A stretch of 16,227 nucleotides of DNA from Bacteroidales bacterium (GCA_021107685.1 JAIOSH010000406.1:1-16227); one strand, 5' to 3'. Shown: positions 7,548 to 15,989, numbered from the stretch's first letter. Translations and numbers: made by a program. The notes: a model not told the origin generated them from the sequence alone.

Positions 7548-10500
7548 ATGAAAAAAATATATATTCTTTTTATCATATTAAGCGTACTGACTGAAGTTTA
7601 CGGGCAAAACAATATTGTAACCGATACAGCTGTGAGTTTCACATTTGAAGAAGAATTGGATGGTGATACTATTTATGAATACACAGCCAGCGATTATATT
7701 AAGATGAATGATGGTTTTAAATATACACCAAACTCAGGTAATTACTTTCATGCAAAGACTAACCCGCTTATGGTTTTTCCGCCGGGGGGAGGTGTTACAG
7801 GAGGTGCACCAAATAATAATGAAAATGGAGTAGTAGGAACTATACCTGGTAGCTTATCTGTTTCACCAACCGGTGCAGCCATTTATACAATACCTATTGA
7901 TCTGCCACCGGGGATTAATGGTATGACACCCGAACTTGCATTAGTATATAATAGCCAGGGAGGAAATGGAAACTTAGGATTAAGTTGGAATTTGCATGGA
8001 TTGTCAATGATTCAAAGAATGCCGGCTGATATGTACCATGACAATTTTATTGATTGCATTGATTTGGAGGAGGATGATAAGTTGGCTTTAGATGGAAATA
8101 GGCTAATAGTAGTTGGTTCCGGTACTGACCCAATTGAATATCGAACTGAAATAGAAAATTTTTCTAAAATTGAAGGATTTAATATAACAAATTCATTTCC
8201 AAATTATTTTATTGTTAAAGAAAAGAATGGGCTTATTAAAGAGTATGGAAATACTAATAATTCCAGAATTGAAGCACAAGGTAAAACTCATGTTATTTAT
8301 TGGCTAATAAATAGTGTCGTTGATAGATACGGAAATACAGTTTCTTATTCATATATTGAAAACAATGGCGAAGGATATTTTTATCTTGATGAAATTAATT
8401 ACGGTGGAATAACAGGATCATGCAATAACAAAATCAAATTTTATTATACTATCGGACGAGATGATGAAAACAGATCTTATATCAGAGATAAAGAATCTAC
8501 AATAGGGCCAATGCAAAAGATGAAAATATTATTAGACAGCATTGAAGTTAAATTTGGTAGTAACCTATTCAGAAAATATCGTTTTACATATAACTATGAA
8601 TTCTATAATAAATTAACAGAAGTTAATTTGGAAGGTTTGAATCATACAAAATTTAATCCTACAAAATTTGTTTGGGGAAGCAATGGTAATCAGATAGATT
8701 ACATTGATACGGATTATTATGAAGATAAAGATTACTTTTTTGGAGATTATAACGGAGACGGTAAAACAGATTATGTTCTTTTTCCTGAAATTGTAAGCAG
8801 TTCGGACAATACCTGGAAAATGTATTGTAGTAATGGAGATGGGAGTTTTACATATTTTAATAGTGGAGTGATTTCCCTACAATTTCAATATCCTGAAAAT
8901 GTTAAAAGTACTTATCCTTGCCAGTCTTATGATTTTAATGGAGATGGACATGATGATATTTTTTGGGCAGAAAGAGTTTGGGAAGATGGACTTCATCAAT
9001 TTAAATATCATTTTAAATGGACTGATCCTCAATCTAATTTTTTTGAACCTTTTCCAATTGCTGCCGATGATTGGCCAACATTCCCGATAGAAATAAATCA
9101 CGAAATTTTTATCGGCGATTTTACAGGGAATGGCAGTCAGGATGCTCTATTTTATTTTACGATTGCCCAAGTTTGCACTCTTTATCAATTTAATACTTCA
9201 AATAATGCTACTTTTACAACTCAAAATATAAGTTTTGGAGATAAAATACACGTAATAGATTTTGATGGAGACGGAAAAAAGGACATAATTGGATTTAATT
9301 TATCGGGTTGCAATGTTTTTTCTTTTAAAGATGACACTTTTCAAGGGCTTAACGAAGGATTAGGATATCCGACAAGCCATCCTGATAATATTTATTTCGG
9401 AGATTTTAACGGTGACAATAAAAGTGATGTTATTACATGGTCAATTGAATGGGGTTGGGGATTAAATTTAAATAACGGACATTCTTTTTATAGTGAAAAC
9501 TTAGCTCCAAGTATGTTACAACCTTCATCAGGCAGTATTTTACGTATTTCTGATTTAAATAATGACGGTAAAGATGATATTCTTTTTATGATTCCACATT
9601 ATGAGGGTATAGTGGCAACTGAAAGTTATGTTAATGCTTATTATTTTAATGGTAAATCATTTGAATTACTAACAGTTGTTTTTCCAAGCCCCATATTAAA
9701 TAATTCCGTAATAAAAATGGTTGATTTTAATGGTGATGGAGGAAAAGATGTTTTCTATAATGATAATCTTGGAGATGAATCTACGAAAATAATAAGTCTG
9801 TTTTCTGATAACGACCCGTATCAAATTAAACAAATTATAAACGGCCTTGGAAATACAATCAATATTAATTACGGACTATTATCCGACAACACGCTATATG
9901 ATCGATATTGGATTTCTCCTATTTCACTTAATGAACATGTATTTTGTTTTTCCGGCCCGTTAAAAGTTGTAAAAGATTATGATCTTGAAAACGGATTAGG
10001 AGGTTTTAATAAAACAGAATATCATTATGGTGGATTAATTGTTCATAAAAGAGGTAAAGGTATGTTATGTTTTAAAAGTATTAAGGAAACAAATATGCAG
10101 CAAAATTCAAAAAACGAAATGTTATCTGATTTCGGTCTAACATATTTTTTTCCTTATGTATCAGAGATTAATCAAAAAGAAGGAAATAAACCTATTATAA
10201 AGCAGAAAAACTTATATAAAATTCATCATTTTGATAATAATAGGATATTCCCTTATCTAAATAAATCCTTAATTCATACATTTGAGAATGATTTACTTTA
10301 TCCGAATTATTTTGTTAATACTATAAAAGTAGAAAACACTTATGACTCTGACGATATTATTTACGGTAATATTTCACAGCACAAAGTACTTAGTTCTGAA
10401 CAAGAACTTGAAATTGACAGCAATGATGATGATTTTGATTTTAAAACAGAAACTAATATTTCATACTTGCCGGCTAATGAACAAGACTGGTTAATTAATC

Positions 10501-13500
10501 GGTTAAACACAAAAAATATTATTAAGGAGAAATATAACGGCACATATAATAATGATAATGTTTTCACTCATTTTCAATATGATAATAATAACCCCTGGCA
10601 ATTAGAATCTATAAGAACTACTCCAAATAATCAGTTACTATTTTCAATTAAAAAAACATTTAATACTTATGACGGATACGGAAATATAACCAAAATTACT
10701 ACAGAGCCATTTTCACCTAAATACGGGGATGAACCAACACTGGTTACAAATTTTGAATATCAAACTACAGGTAATTACAATGCAAAATTTTTAACAAAAA
10801 TAACACGTTTGAGAGATGGTATTACTTATGAAGATAATTTCGAGTATAACCCTGTAACCGGCCTTAAAACGAAAAATATTGATATGAATGATATGGAAAC
10901 TTCATATTATTATGATGACTTTGGGCGTTTAACAAAAACTATTTTTCCTGATGATAATATTGCTGTTAATGTTCTTCGATGGAGCGATAATCATCCGGAT
11001 GAACCTTCAAATTCTATTTTTTATTCATGGTCAAAACAATCTGGTTCGCATCCATCTATTACTTTCTTTGATAAATTAGGGCGAGATTTAAGGAGTGTTA
11101 AAATAGGTTTTAACGGACAAAAAATATATGAAGAAAACACTTACAATGACCTTGGTCTGGTTAATAAAATCTACGAACCCTTTTTTAAAAATACGGGGCA
11201 AGGAAATTATATTGAATATCAATATGGTGAACGAAACAGGGTTAAACAAAAAATTTTACCAACTTATACAATAGAATATACTTATAAGGGGCTTACAACT
11301 ATAACAAAAAATCTTTCTACCGGAGTAGAAATTACAAAAGTAATAAATGCACTCGGACAAACCGAAACTATCACAGACCCAACAGGAACAATTAGCTATG
11401 ATTATTACAGTTCGGGAAATGTTGAATCAGTTACAGCCGCAGGGGGAGAAACAACAATGTTATATGATCTGGCAAATAATCAACGTACACTTTCAGAACC
11501 TAACTCAGGAATAACAACTTATGATTATGACTCATACGGCAGATTAAGAGAACAAACAGATTATAACAGCAATACAACTAATCTACAATATGATGAATTA
11601 GCTAGAATAACAAACAAAGAAATTATTGCCGGTTCGGGCAATAGCGCCGATAATGTGAACGTTTCATATAGTTATATTACAGATAATACTATAAACGGTT
11701 TCGGACAATTGGAAAACATTACAGGCCAAAATAATATAACATATCAATTTTTTTATGATAATTTAGAAAGGATTGTTCAGGAAGATGAAACCATTGAGGG
11801 ACAGATATATTCAAGTAATATTACTTACGATATTTTCGGAAGAACCAAAAAGCAAACATATCCAACCGGCTATCAAACCGTAAATTATTATAATGCAAAC
11901 GGCTATTTCGGGAAAACAAAAGAAGCAGGTAGTAACAAAACATTAAGGAAAATAATTGATATAAACCAACGTTGGCAGATTACCGATTATATGCTTGGTA
12001 ACGGACAATACACTGCAAGAGGTTATAATAATTATGGATTTCCTGCATCAATTGTTACAGGAAGTGGTTTAATCCAAGGTTTATCTTTTGATTTTGACCC
12101 GACTACCGGAAATTTAAATTGGCGCGAAGATAATACTAATGGTCTATCGCTTCACGAAAATTTCACTTATGATACTGATAAATTGCATACTCGTCTTACC
12201 GGATGGGGAGAGGATAATCAAACTAATTATAATATTCAATATAATGATGATGGAAATATCGACTATAAAACAGATATAACCTGTAACTTAACTGATAGTT
12301 ATCAATATAACTCATCGAAACCACATGCCGTTACGGAAATACATAACATTAAACAGGAATATCTTGTAGTTGTAGAAAATAATGATCAGGATATACAATA
12401 TAATGCTTTTCAAAAAATAAGCAGCATAGAACAAGGTGATAAAAAGTTGGAGTTTACTTACGGTCCCGATGAAGCCCGAAAAATAATGAAGTATTATGAA
12501 TATGAAAATAATAATTGGACACTAAAAAAATCCAAATTATATATACTCGGCAATTATGAAATAGAAACCGACGAAGAGTTAAGCGAAACCCGCGAACTTT
12601 TATATATTGGCGGTTTTGCAATAAAAGAGCATAAAAGCACTGGCGAAAACAACACCTACTATTTATATTCTGATTATCAGGGTAATTTACAAACCATAAC
12701 TGATGAAACCGGTACTATTATCAAACGATACAGCTTCGACCCTTGGGGCAGGCACAGAAATCCTGATACCTGGCAAAACCTGACTTATGATGAAACACTA
12801 AACGAAGACTTTATTTTTGACCGTGGTTACACCGGACACGAACATTTGGAAATATTTGGATTAATTAACATGAACGGCAGACTTTACGACCCGTGGACTG
12901 GCCGCATGCTTTCGCCCGACAATTTTGTCCAGACACCCGGCTATTTGCAAAACTATAACAGGTATAGCTATGCTTTGAATAATCCGTTGGTATATACTGA
13001 TCCGAATGGGGAAATTATATGGACACCTATTATAATTGGTGCAGTTATAGGTACATATATGGGCGGCACAATCGCAAATGAGGGAGAAATAAATCCTGTT
13101 GACTGGGATTATAGTTCTGGTAATACATGGAGTTATATGGGTGCAGGCGCTGTAATAGGTGGTCTTTCCGGTGGAGCGGCAGGAGGTATAAGCGCGGCAG
13201 GAGGTGGTGCCATGGCAGCGGGAGCAGCATCAGGAGTTGTTGGTGGAGCTGGTTTTTCCGGCTTAGCCACTGGATGGAATGGCGAGGCTATGTTACAAGG
13301 TGCTGTATATGGTGGAATATCCGGTGCAGTAGGAGGTGGTATAGGGGCATCAATTGGCGGTGGATGGGGTGCAGGTGCATTGGCCGGTGGTGCTTCATCG
13401 AATCTAACAGGTCAATTACTATATAGTGGAGGAGATATGAGTAGTGTAAATTGGGCATCAGTTGCTGGAAGCGGAGCACTTTCTTTAGGTATGTATCATG

Positions 13501-13988
13501 GCATGTCTTATGCTTCTTGGAAATGGGGTGGTGGAAATAAAATGTTTGATACAGAATTAAAATACAGTACATTTTGTAAAATAAATGCTGACTATCAACG
13601 GTCAAGATTTTCGGGTGTTGAAAGAGGTGGTTTTATTATGAATGATGGTACCTATCAGCGATTTAATAAAGAGCAACTTGCAAATTACGGTATAAATGAT
13701 ATTGAGGTACCAGATAATGCAAAAGCTATGATTCATACTCATTGGGATAAACCTGGAAAAACAATTAATCTTACAAACAAAGGAAACCGTATTTGGGATA
13801 ATAGTAATTATACAGGAATAGGATATGAATCCACAACTACAAGATACCATTCATTTCCAAATGATTTTGGATGGCCTGTGGATTCTTTTGTAATAAACAG
13901 ATATGATGCTTCCTGGTCCCCGATGGGTTCAATGGTTTCTTATCCTTTTTCAGATCCATTTATTCGTTTTTTTCTTTTTCCCTGGTAA
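7548..13988 (+). CDS. Giant SpvB/FG-GAP/RHS polymorphic toxin with JAMM-like C-terminal tip
   Basis: 2146 residues. Signal peptide 1-20 (ends VYGQ). SpvB/TcB-like N-domain about 98-375 (GSLSVSPTGAAIYTIPIDLP, GLSWNLHGLS). Seven FG-GAP/VCBS calcium-loop motifs (DxxGDGxxD type) start near 400, 462, 524, 571, 619, 669 and 726. A TcdB-mid-like part begins at about 765 (GLGNTININYG). RHS/YD repeats run about 1040-1700. The RHS-associated core is 1705-1821, with SFDPWGR, GRLYDPWTGRMLSPD (Asp1781 and Asp1791 match the family's self-cleavage site) and DPNGE at the end. A Gly/Ala-zipper segment spans 1823-1995. The tip, about 2000-2146, shows ERGGFI (Glu2025), HTH (His2063/His2065) and a following Asp (2106 or 2112), resembling JAMM/DUF4329 peptidase toxins. 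By analogy with Tc/RHS proteins the shell would enclose the tip and release it after the core. No T9SS tail is present. The downstream exported gene is the immunity candidate. Confidence 0.93.
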   Translation: MKKIYILFIILSVLTEVYGQNNIVTDTAVSFTFEEELDGDTIYEYTASDYIKMNDGFKYTPNSGNYFHAKTNPLMVFPPGGGVTGGAPNNNENGVVGTIPGSLSVSPTGAAIYTIPIDLPPGINGMTPELALVYNSQGGNGNLGLSWNLHGLSMIQRMPADMYHDNFIDCIDLEEDDKLALDGNRLIVVGSGTDPIEYRTEIENFSKIEGFNITNSFPNYFIVKEKNGLIKEYGNTNNSRIEAQGKTHVIYWLINSVVDRYGNTVSYSYIENNGEGYFYLDEINYGGITGSCNNKIKFYYTIGRDDENRSYIRDKESTIGPMQKMKILLDSIEVKFGSNLFRKYRFTYNYEFYNKLTEVNLEGLNHTKFNPTKFVWGSNGNQIDYIDTDYYEDKDYFFGDYNGDGKTDYVLFPEIVSSSDNTWKMYCSNGDGSFTYFNSGVISLQFQYPENVKSTYPCQSYDFNGDGHDDIFWAERVWEDGLHQFKYHFKWTDPQSNFFEPFPIAADDWPTFPIEINHEIFIGDFTGNGSQDALFYFTIAQVCTLYQFNTSNNATFTTQNISFGDKIHVIDFDGDGKKDIIGFNLSGCNVFSFKDDTFQGLNEGLGYPTSHPDNIYFGDFNGDNKSDVITWSIEWGWGLNLNNGHSFYSENLAPSMLQPSSGSILRISDLNNDGKDDILFMIPHYEGIVATESYVNAYYFNGKSFELLTVVFPSPILNNSVIKMVDFNGDGGKDVFYNDNLGDESTKIISLFSDNDPYQIKQIINGLGNTININYGLLSDNTLYDRYWISPISLNEHVFCFSGPLKVVKDYDLENGLGGFNKTEYHYGGLIVHKRGKGMLCFKSIKETNMQQNSKNEMLSDFGLTYFFPYVSEINQKEGNKPIIKQKNLYKIHHFDNNRIFPYLNKSLIHTFENDLLYPNYFVNTIKVENTYDSDDIIYGNISQHKVLSSEQELEIDSNDDDFDFKTETNISYLPANEQDWLINRLNTKNIIKEKYNGTYNNDNVFTHFQYDNNNPWQLESIRTTPNNQLLFSIKKTFNTYDGYGNITKITTEPFSPKYGDEPTLVTNFEYQTTGNYNAKFLTKITRLRDGITYEDNFEYNPVTGLKTKNIDMNDMETSYYYDDFGRLTKTIFPDDNIAVNVLRWSDNHPDEPSNSIFYSWSKQSGSHPSITFFDKLGRDLRSVKIGFNGQKIYEENTYNDLGLVNKIYEPFFKNTGQGNYIEYQYGERNRVKQKILPTYTIEYTYKGLTTITKNLSTGVEITKVINALGQTETITDPTGTISYDYYSSGNVESVTAAGGETTMLYDLANNQRTLSEPNSGITTYDYDSYGRLREQTDYNSNTTNLQYDELARITNKEIIAGSGNSADNVNVSYSYITDNTINGFGQLENITGQNNITYQFFYDNLERIVQEDETIEGQIYSSNITYDIFGRTKKQTYPTGYQTVNYYNANGYFGKTKEAGSNKTLRKIIDINQRWQITDYMLGNGQYTARGYNNYGFPASIVTGSGLIQGLSFDFDPTTGNLNWREDNTNGLSLHENFTYDTDKLHTRLTGWGEDNQTNYNIQYNDDGNIDYKTDITCNLTDSYQYNSSKPHAVTEIHNIKQEYLVVVENNDQDIQYNAFQKISSIEQGDKKLEFTYGPDEARKIMKYYEYENNNWTLKKSKLYILGNYEIETDEELSETRELLYIGGFAIKEHKSTGENNTYYLYSDYQGNLQTITDETGTIIKRYSFDPWGRHRNPDTWQNLTYDETLNEDFIFDRGYTGHEHLEIFGLINMNGRLYDPWTGRMLSPDNFVQTPGYLQNYNRYSYALNNPLVYTDPNGEIIWTPIIIGAVIGTYMGGTIANEGEINPVDWDYSSGNTWSYMGAGAVIGGLSGGAAGGISAAGGGAMAAGAASGVVGGAGFSGLATGWNGEAMLQGAVYGGISGAVGGGIGASIGGGWGAGALAGGASSNLTGQLLYSGGDMSSVNWASVAGSGALSLGMYHGMSYASWKWGGGNKMFDTELKYSTFCKINADYQRSRFSGVERGGFIMNDGTYQRFNKEQLANYGINDIEVPDNAKAMIHTHWDKPGKTINLTNKGNRIWDNSNYTGIGYESTTTRYHSFPNDFGWPVDSFVINRYDASWSPMGSMVSYPFSDPFIRFFLFPW

Positions 13989-14005
13989 AGTAAATTTTTT
14001 CAATT

Positions 14006-14845
14006 ATGAAACATTATATTCTTTTAATAATGGTTTTACATTTTACTTTGTTTATTAATGGGCAGAATAAGATTGAAATGGTTAAAATGAATAATTTAAG
14101 ACATCGAATAATTACATGTGAATTTACGACATTTGTTGATGGTATTAAAATGTCTCAACGCCGTTTTGTAGAGTTGAATTTGGATAAAAATAAAATAAGA
14201 AAAAATAGATTTTATTCCGAAAAAAAATCAATTACAAAATTTGGATATAACAATTGCAGAGAAATAAAAACTAAATATTCTATTGTTTATCAAGGCAAAG
14301 TTTATAAAACCAAAAAAGAGAAAAAAAATATTGCATTGGAAATTAATAAGAACAAATGTTTGTTTTTTGTAAAAGATACAAGATTAGTTCTTAATGAAAC
14401 AAATAGTAAATTAATTTTAAAAAATGATATTATTTTCGTTGAAAAAACTGATAATATTTCGGATATTATAGAATACTCAATAAATATGCTTGAAAAAAAT
14501 GACAGTATTTATTATACTTTAACAATATTTAATAAATCTATTGATACAATTTCATTTAACAAATTTTCGAAAAAGATTCATTTTGTAAATAGTTTGTATT
14601 GCGATCTTTTTTCAATATCTTATCCTCAAATTAAAAGTAATTCGAAAAATCTGCACTTAAAACAAATATTGCCAAAACATAAGAAAATGTTAATATTTCC
14701 AATATCTTTAAAAAAGGAAATAAAACATATACTCAGTAGCGTTGCTTTTTTTTGGTTTGACTATTTAACTTTTTCTAAAATTAAAAATTCAAATAAATTG
14801 AACAACATTTATGTTCAGGGAGGATATGTTGAAATAAGTCCTTAA
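14006..14845 (+). CDS. Exported protein of unknown family; candidate immunity protein
   Basis: 279 residues, not recognised. Signal peptide 1-20 (MKHYILLIMVLHFTLFINGQ). The mature part is rich in Lys, Asn and Ile. A segment around 165-235 (YYTLTIFNKSIDTISF, then LPKHKKMLIFPISL) alternates like the strands of a beta sandwich. There is no T9SS tail and no lipobox cysteine near the cleavage site. It starts 17 bases after the RHS stop, so it is probably translated from the same transcript. In polymorphic-toxin loci the gene just behind the toxin tip commonly encodes its immunity protein, which is the basis for the proposal. A Sec-type signal would put it in the periplasm or at the outer membrane, implying protection outside the cytoplasm. 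Its base composition is strongly A-rich. It could also be an unrelated envelope protein. Confidence 0.6.
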   Translation: MKHYILLIMVLHFTLFINGQNKIEMVKMNNLRHRIITCEFTTFVDGIKMSQRRFVELNLDKNKIRKNRFYSEKKSITKFGYNNCREIKTKYSIVYQGKVYKTKKEKKNIALEINKNKCLFFVKDTRLVLNETNSKLILKNDIIFVEKTDNISDIIEYSINMLEKNDSIYYTLTIFNKSIDTISFNKFSKKIHFVNSLYCDLFSISYPQIKSNSKNLHLKQILPKHKKMLIFPISLKKEIKHILSSVAFFWFDYLTFSKIKNSNKLNNIYVQGGYVEISP

Positions 14846-14865
14846 TCAAACTCCCAACAGAAAAA

Positions 14866-15057
14866 ACCCAACTGGCGCAAATCTTGAGAGCGGACAGATG
14901 TGGTTGTAGACCTATGCCCTAGCACATCAAAGTTTACAACTTCAAAGCAGTTTGACACTTACAATTTTTTAATTGTTCGTACAATGATAATTATTGCTCA
15001 ACGGTAGCGAATCTTCCAATTAAAGTATGCACAAAAGCGTAACTTGTGCCAGGTTAT
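14866..15057. other. Non-coding stretch with weak inverted ends, downstream of the toxin block
   Basis: No gene is evident between 14846 and 15103. AACTGGCGCAAATCTT near 14870 and AACCTGGCACAAGTT (reverse strand, near 15055-15041) are imperfect inverted copies about 190 bases apart. The interior is less AT-rich at its left end. It may be a small mobile element, a recombination scar or a structured RNA. I checked for integron attC core sites and found no convincing pair. Confidence 0.3.
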
Positions 15058-15103
15058 TTCCAAATTTTTTTTGTACAATAAGTTATGCGATTTTTATTTA
15101 TTG

Positions 15104-15403
15104 TCAAAGTCTTACAGATAATTGAATCTGTCCACCCAAACCAAGTTCTATAATTTTTTTTAATGTTGAAAGTCTTACTTCTTTTATGTCATTTTCAATT
15201 TTTGAAATATAAGACTTTGTTGAGCCAATTTTTTCTGCAAGATCTTCTTGTGTCAGCCCTTTTTCTTTTCTGGCTGCATAAATTAATGCACCGAGTTTAA
15301 AATCTTCGTATCCTACTTCAAGTTCATCCCGTTTTTTTGTTCCGGGTTCCCCATAATGCTTGTCTTTAAACTCGTTAAGCGTCATTACGTTTTTCGTTTT
15401 CAT
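15104..15403 (-). CDS. higA: HigA-type antitoxin, XRE-family transcriptional regulator
   Basis: 99 residues. The N-terminal part (MKTKNVMTLNEFKDKHYGEPGT) has the wording of HigA proteins paired with Gp49/HigB-type toxins. A helix-turn-helix of the Cro/CI/XRE type spans about 37-90 (ARKEKGLTQEDLAEKIGSTKSYISKIEN). The known role of the family is to bind and neutralise the HigB mRNA-cleaving toxin and to repress its own operon. The gene is intact, but the toxin gene that should precede it is reduced to a fossil that overlaps this start (see 15375-15505). A near-perfect promoter is kept about 107 bases upstream, so the antitoxin is probably still expressed. It may now act as a stand-alone repressor or protect against other HigB toxins; both are inferences. 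Confidence 0.85.
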   Translation of the reverse strand: MKTKNVMTLNEFKDKHYGEPGTKKRDELEVGYEDFKLGALIYAARKEKGLTQEDLAEKIGSTKSYISKIENDIKEVRLSTLKKIIELGLGGQIQLSVRL

Positions 15404-15505
15404 ATTCTTTCTTTATTTTTAACTTTCTGTCTTTGCTTTTCAAAAAAATTCCTGAAAATATTCCTTGTAAAAAATTACAGTCCGATATTTCTGTTTTATT
15501 CTCAC
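15375..15505 (-). pseudogene. higB: Decayed higB toxin (both ends kept, middle deleted)
   Basis: On the minus strand, the frame starting at 15505 (GTG) reads TVIFYKEYFQEFF and stops at a TGA (15442-15440). Reading one base past a run of seven T residues gives EKQRQKVKNK; together these are the opening of a HigB/Gp49 toxin. In the third frame, from 15419, comes KIKKEYENEKRNDA and a TAA at 15375, the usual C-terminal wording of the same family and the usual overlap with higA. Intact members have roughly 100-115 residues, so some 60 or more central codons are missing, and a one-base insertion in the T run breaks what is left. The join lies at an A-rich stretch (15420-15412) where short direct repeats could have recombined. 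No functional toxin can be made. I recognise the family from memory of its sequence, not from a search. Confidence 0.7.
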
Positions 15506-15509
15506 TTTG

Positions 15510-15540
15510 CAAAGATAAGTATTGTTATCCTAAAGTACAA
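15510..15540 (-). promoter_or_regulatory. Consensus promoter of the former higBA operon
   Basis: On the minus strand a TTG (15540-15538) and TATCTTTG (15517-15510) are separated by 20 bases, a close match to the Bacteroidota -33 TTG / -7 TAnnTTTG arrangement. Transcription would begin near 15503, almost on the first codon of the higB fossil, and continue into higA. Confidence 0.6.
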
Positions 15541-15715
15541 CTATTATTTTAAATTATTTTTTACACTTGATTCGTATTGTTAACCATACAGTATTAAATT
15601 AACAATGAAAATTTTTTAACAAATATTATTATTGAGTTGGGGAATAAGGGGAATAAAAGTCAAAATATCAAACAGAAAATAATCAAAGTTGAGTCCAGTC
15701 TAAAAAGGGTCTTGT

Positions 15716-15745
15716 CGTCATTGCGAACGGAGTGAAGCAATCTCA
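15716..15745 (+). repeat. Single unit of the dispersed GTCATTGCGA...GAAGCAATCTC repeat
   Basis: It shares CGTCATTGCGA and GAAGCAATCTCAA with the right half of the palindromic element at 816-850, and CGTCATTGCGAAC with the inverted left half. It lies in the 270-base gene-poor gap between the higB fossil and the small antitoxin-like gene. The rest of that gap (15541-15715) is AT-rich, with no gene or structure I can support. Confidence 0.6.
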
Positions 15746-15776
15746 AATTATTGTAATATAACAGCGTTGCTGTCGA

Positions 15777-15989
15777 TTAAATATTGTTGTCCCATTCGTT
15801 ACGGCTTTGTTCGATATGTTTTTGTAAATCTTCTGCAACACTAATAGGGAGCTTTCCGGCATATTTATCCGAGAGCCTCATTTTAGTCGATATATTTTTT
15901 TTCAAAACCCGAAGCAAATGAAGTTCTTCAAGTTCCCGTAAGAGCTTCATCGTTTTTGGCGTGGTAAGTTGGATTATTACTGTATCCAT
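15777..15989 (-). CDS. Small antitoxin-like protein
   Basis: 70 residues from ATG 15989. The sequence has an N-terminal strand (MDTVIIQLTTPKTMKLL), a helical middle (RELEELHLLRVLKKN) and a charged tail with LSDKYAGKLP and LQKHIEQSRNEWDNNI. This pattern recalls the small proteins that precede PIN- or RelE-type toxins in Bacteroidota, but I cannot name the family with certainty. The toxin should follow it, to the left; instead the strand runs into AT-rich DNA and a dispersed-repeat unit, so no partner is visible. A longer in-frame reading from a TTG at 16067 is unlikely because its extra residues have no family resemblance. A perfect -7 box sits about 120 bases upstream. Confidence 0.6.
   Translation of the reverse strand: MDTVIIQLTTPKTMKLLRELEELHLLRVLKKNISTKMRLSDKYAGKLPISVAEDLQKHIEQSRNEWDNNI

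Noticed and set aside
13127..13426. Open frame of 99 residues on the plus strand inside the RHS gene
   Set aside because: It is a shifted reading of the Gly/Ala-rich zipper DNA, giving Arg/Trp-rich nonsense, and overlaps a clearly coding frame.
13288..13850. Antisense open frames under the RHS tip that could mimic an antisense immunity gene
   Set aside because: Low-complexity His/Leu-rich or Ile-rich products with no start context or family resemblance; the sense frame explains the region.
14866..15090. Integron attC site
   Set aside because: One ACCCAAC word fits the RYYYAAC core, but no matching GTTRRRY partner is found at the other end.
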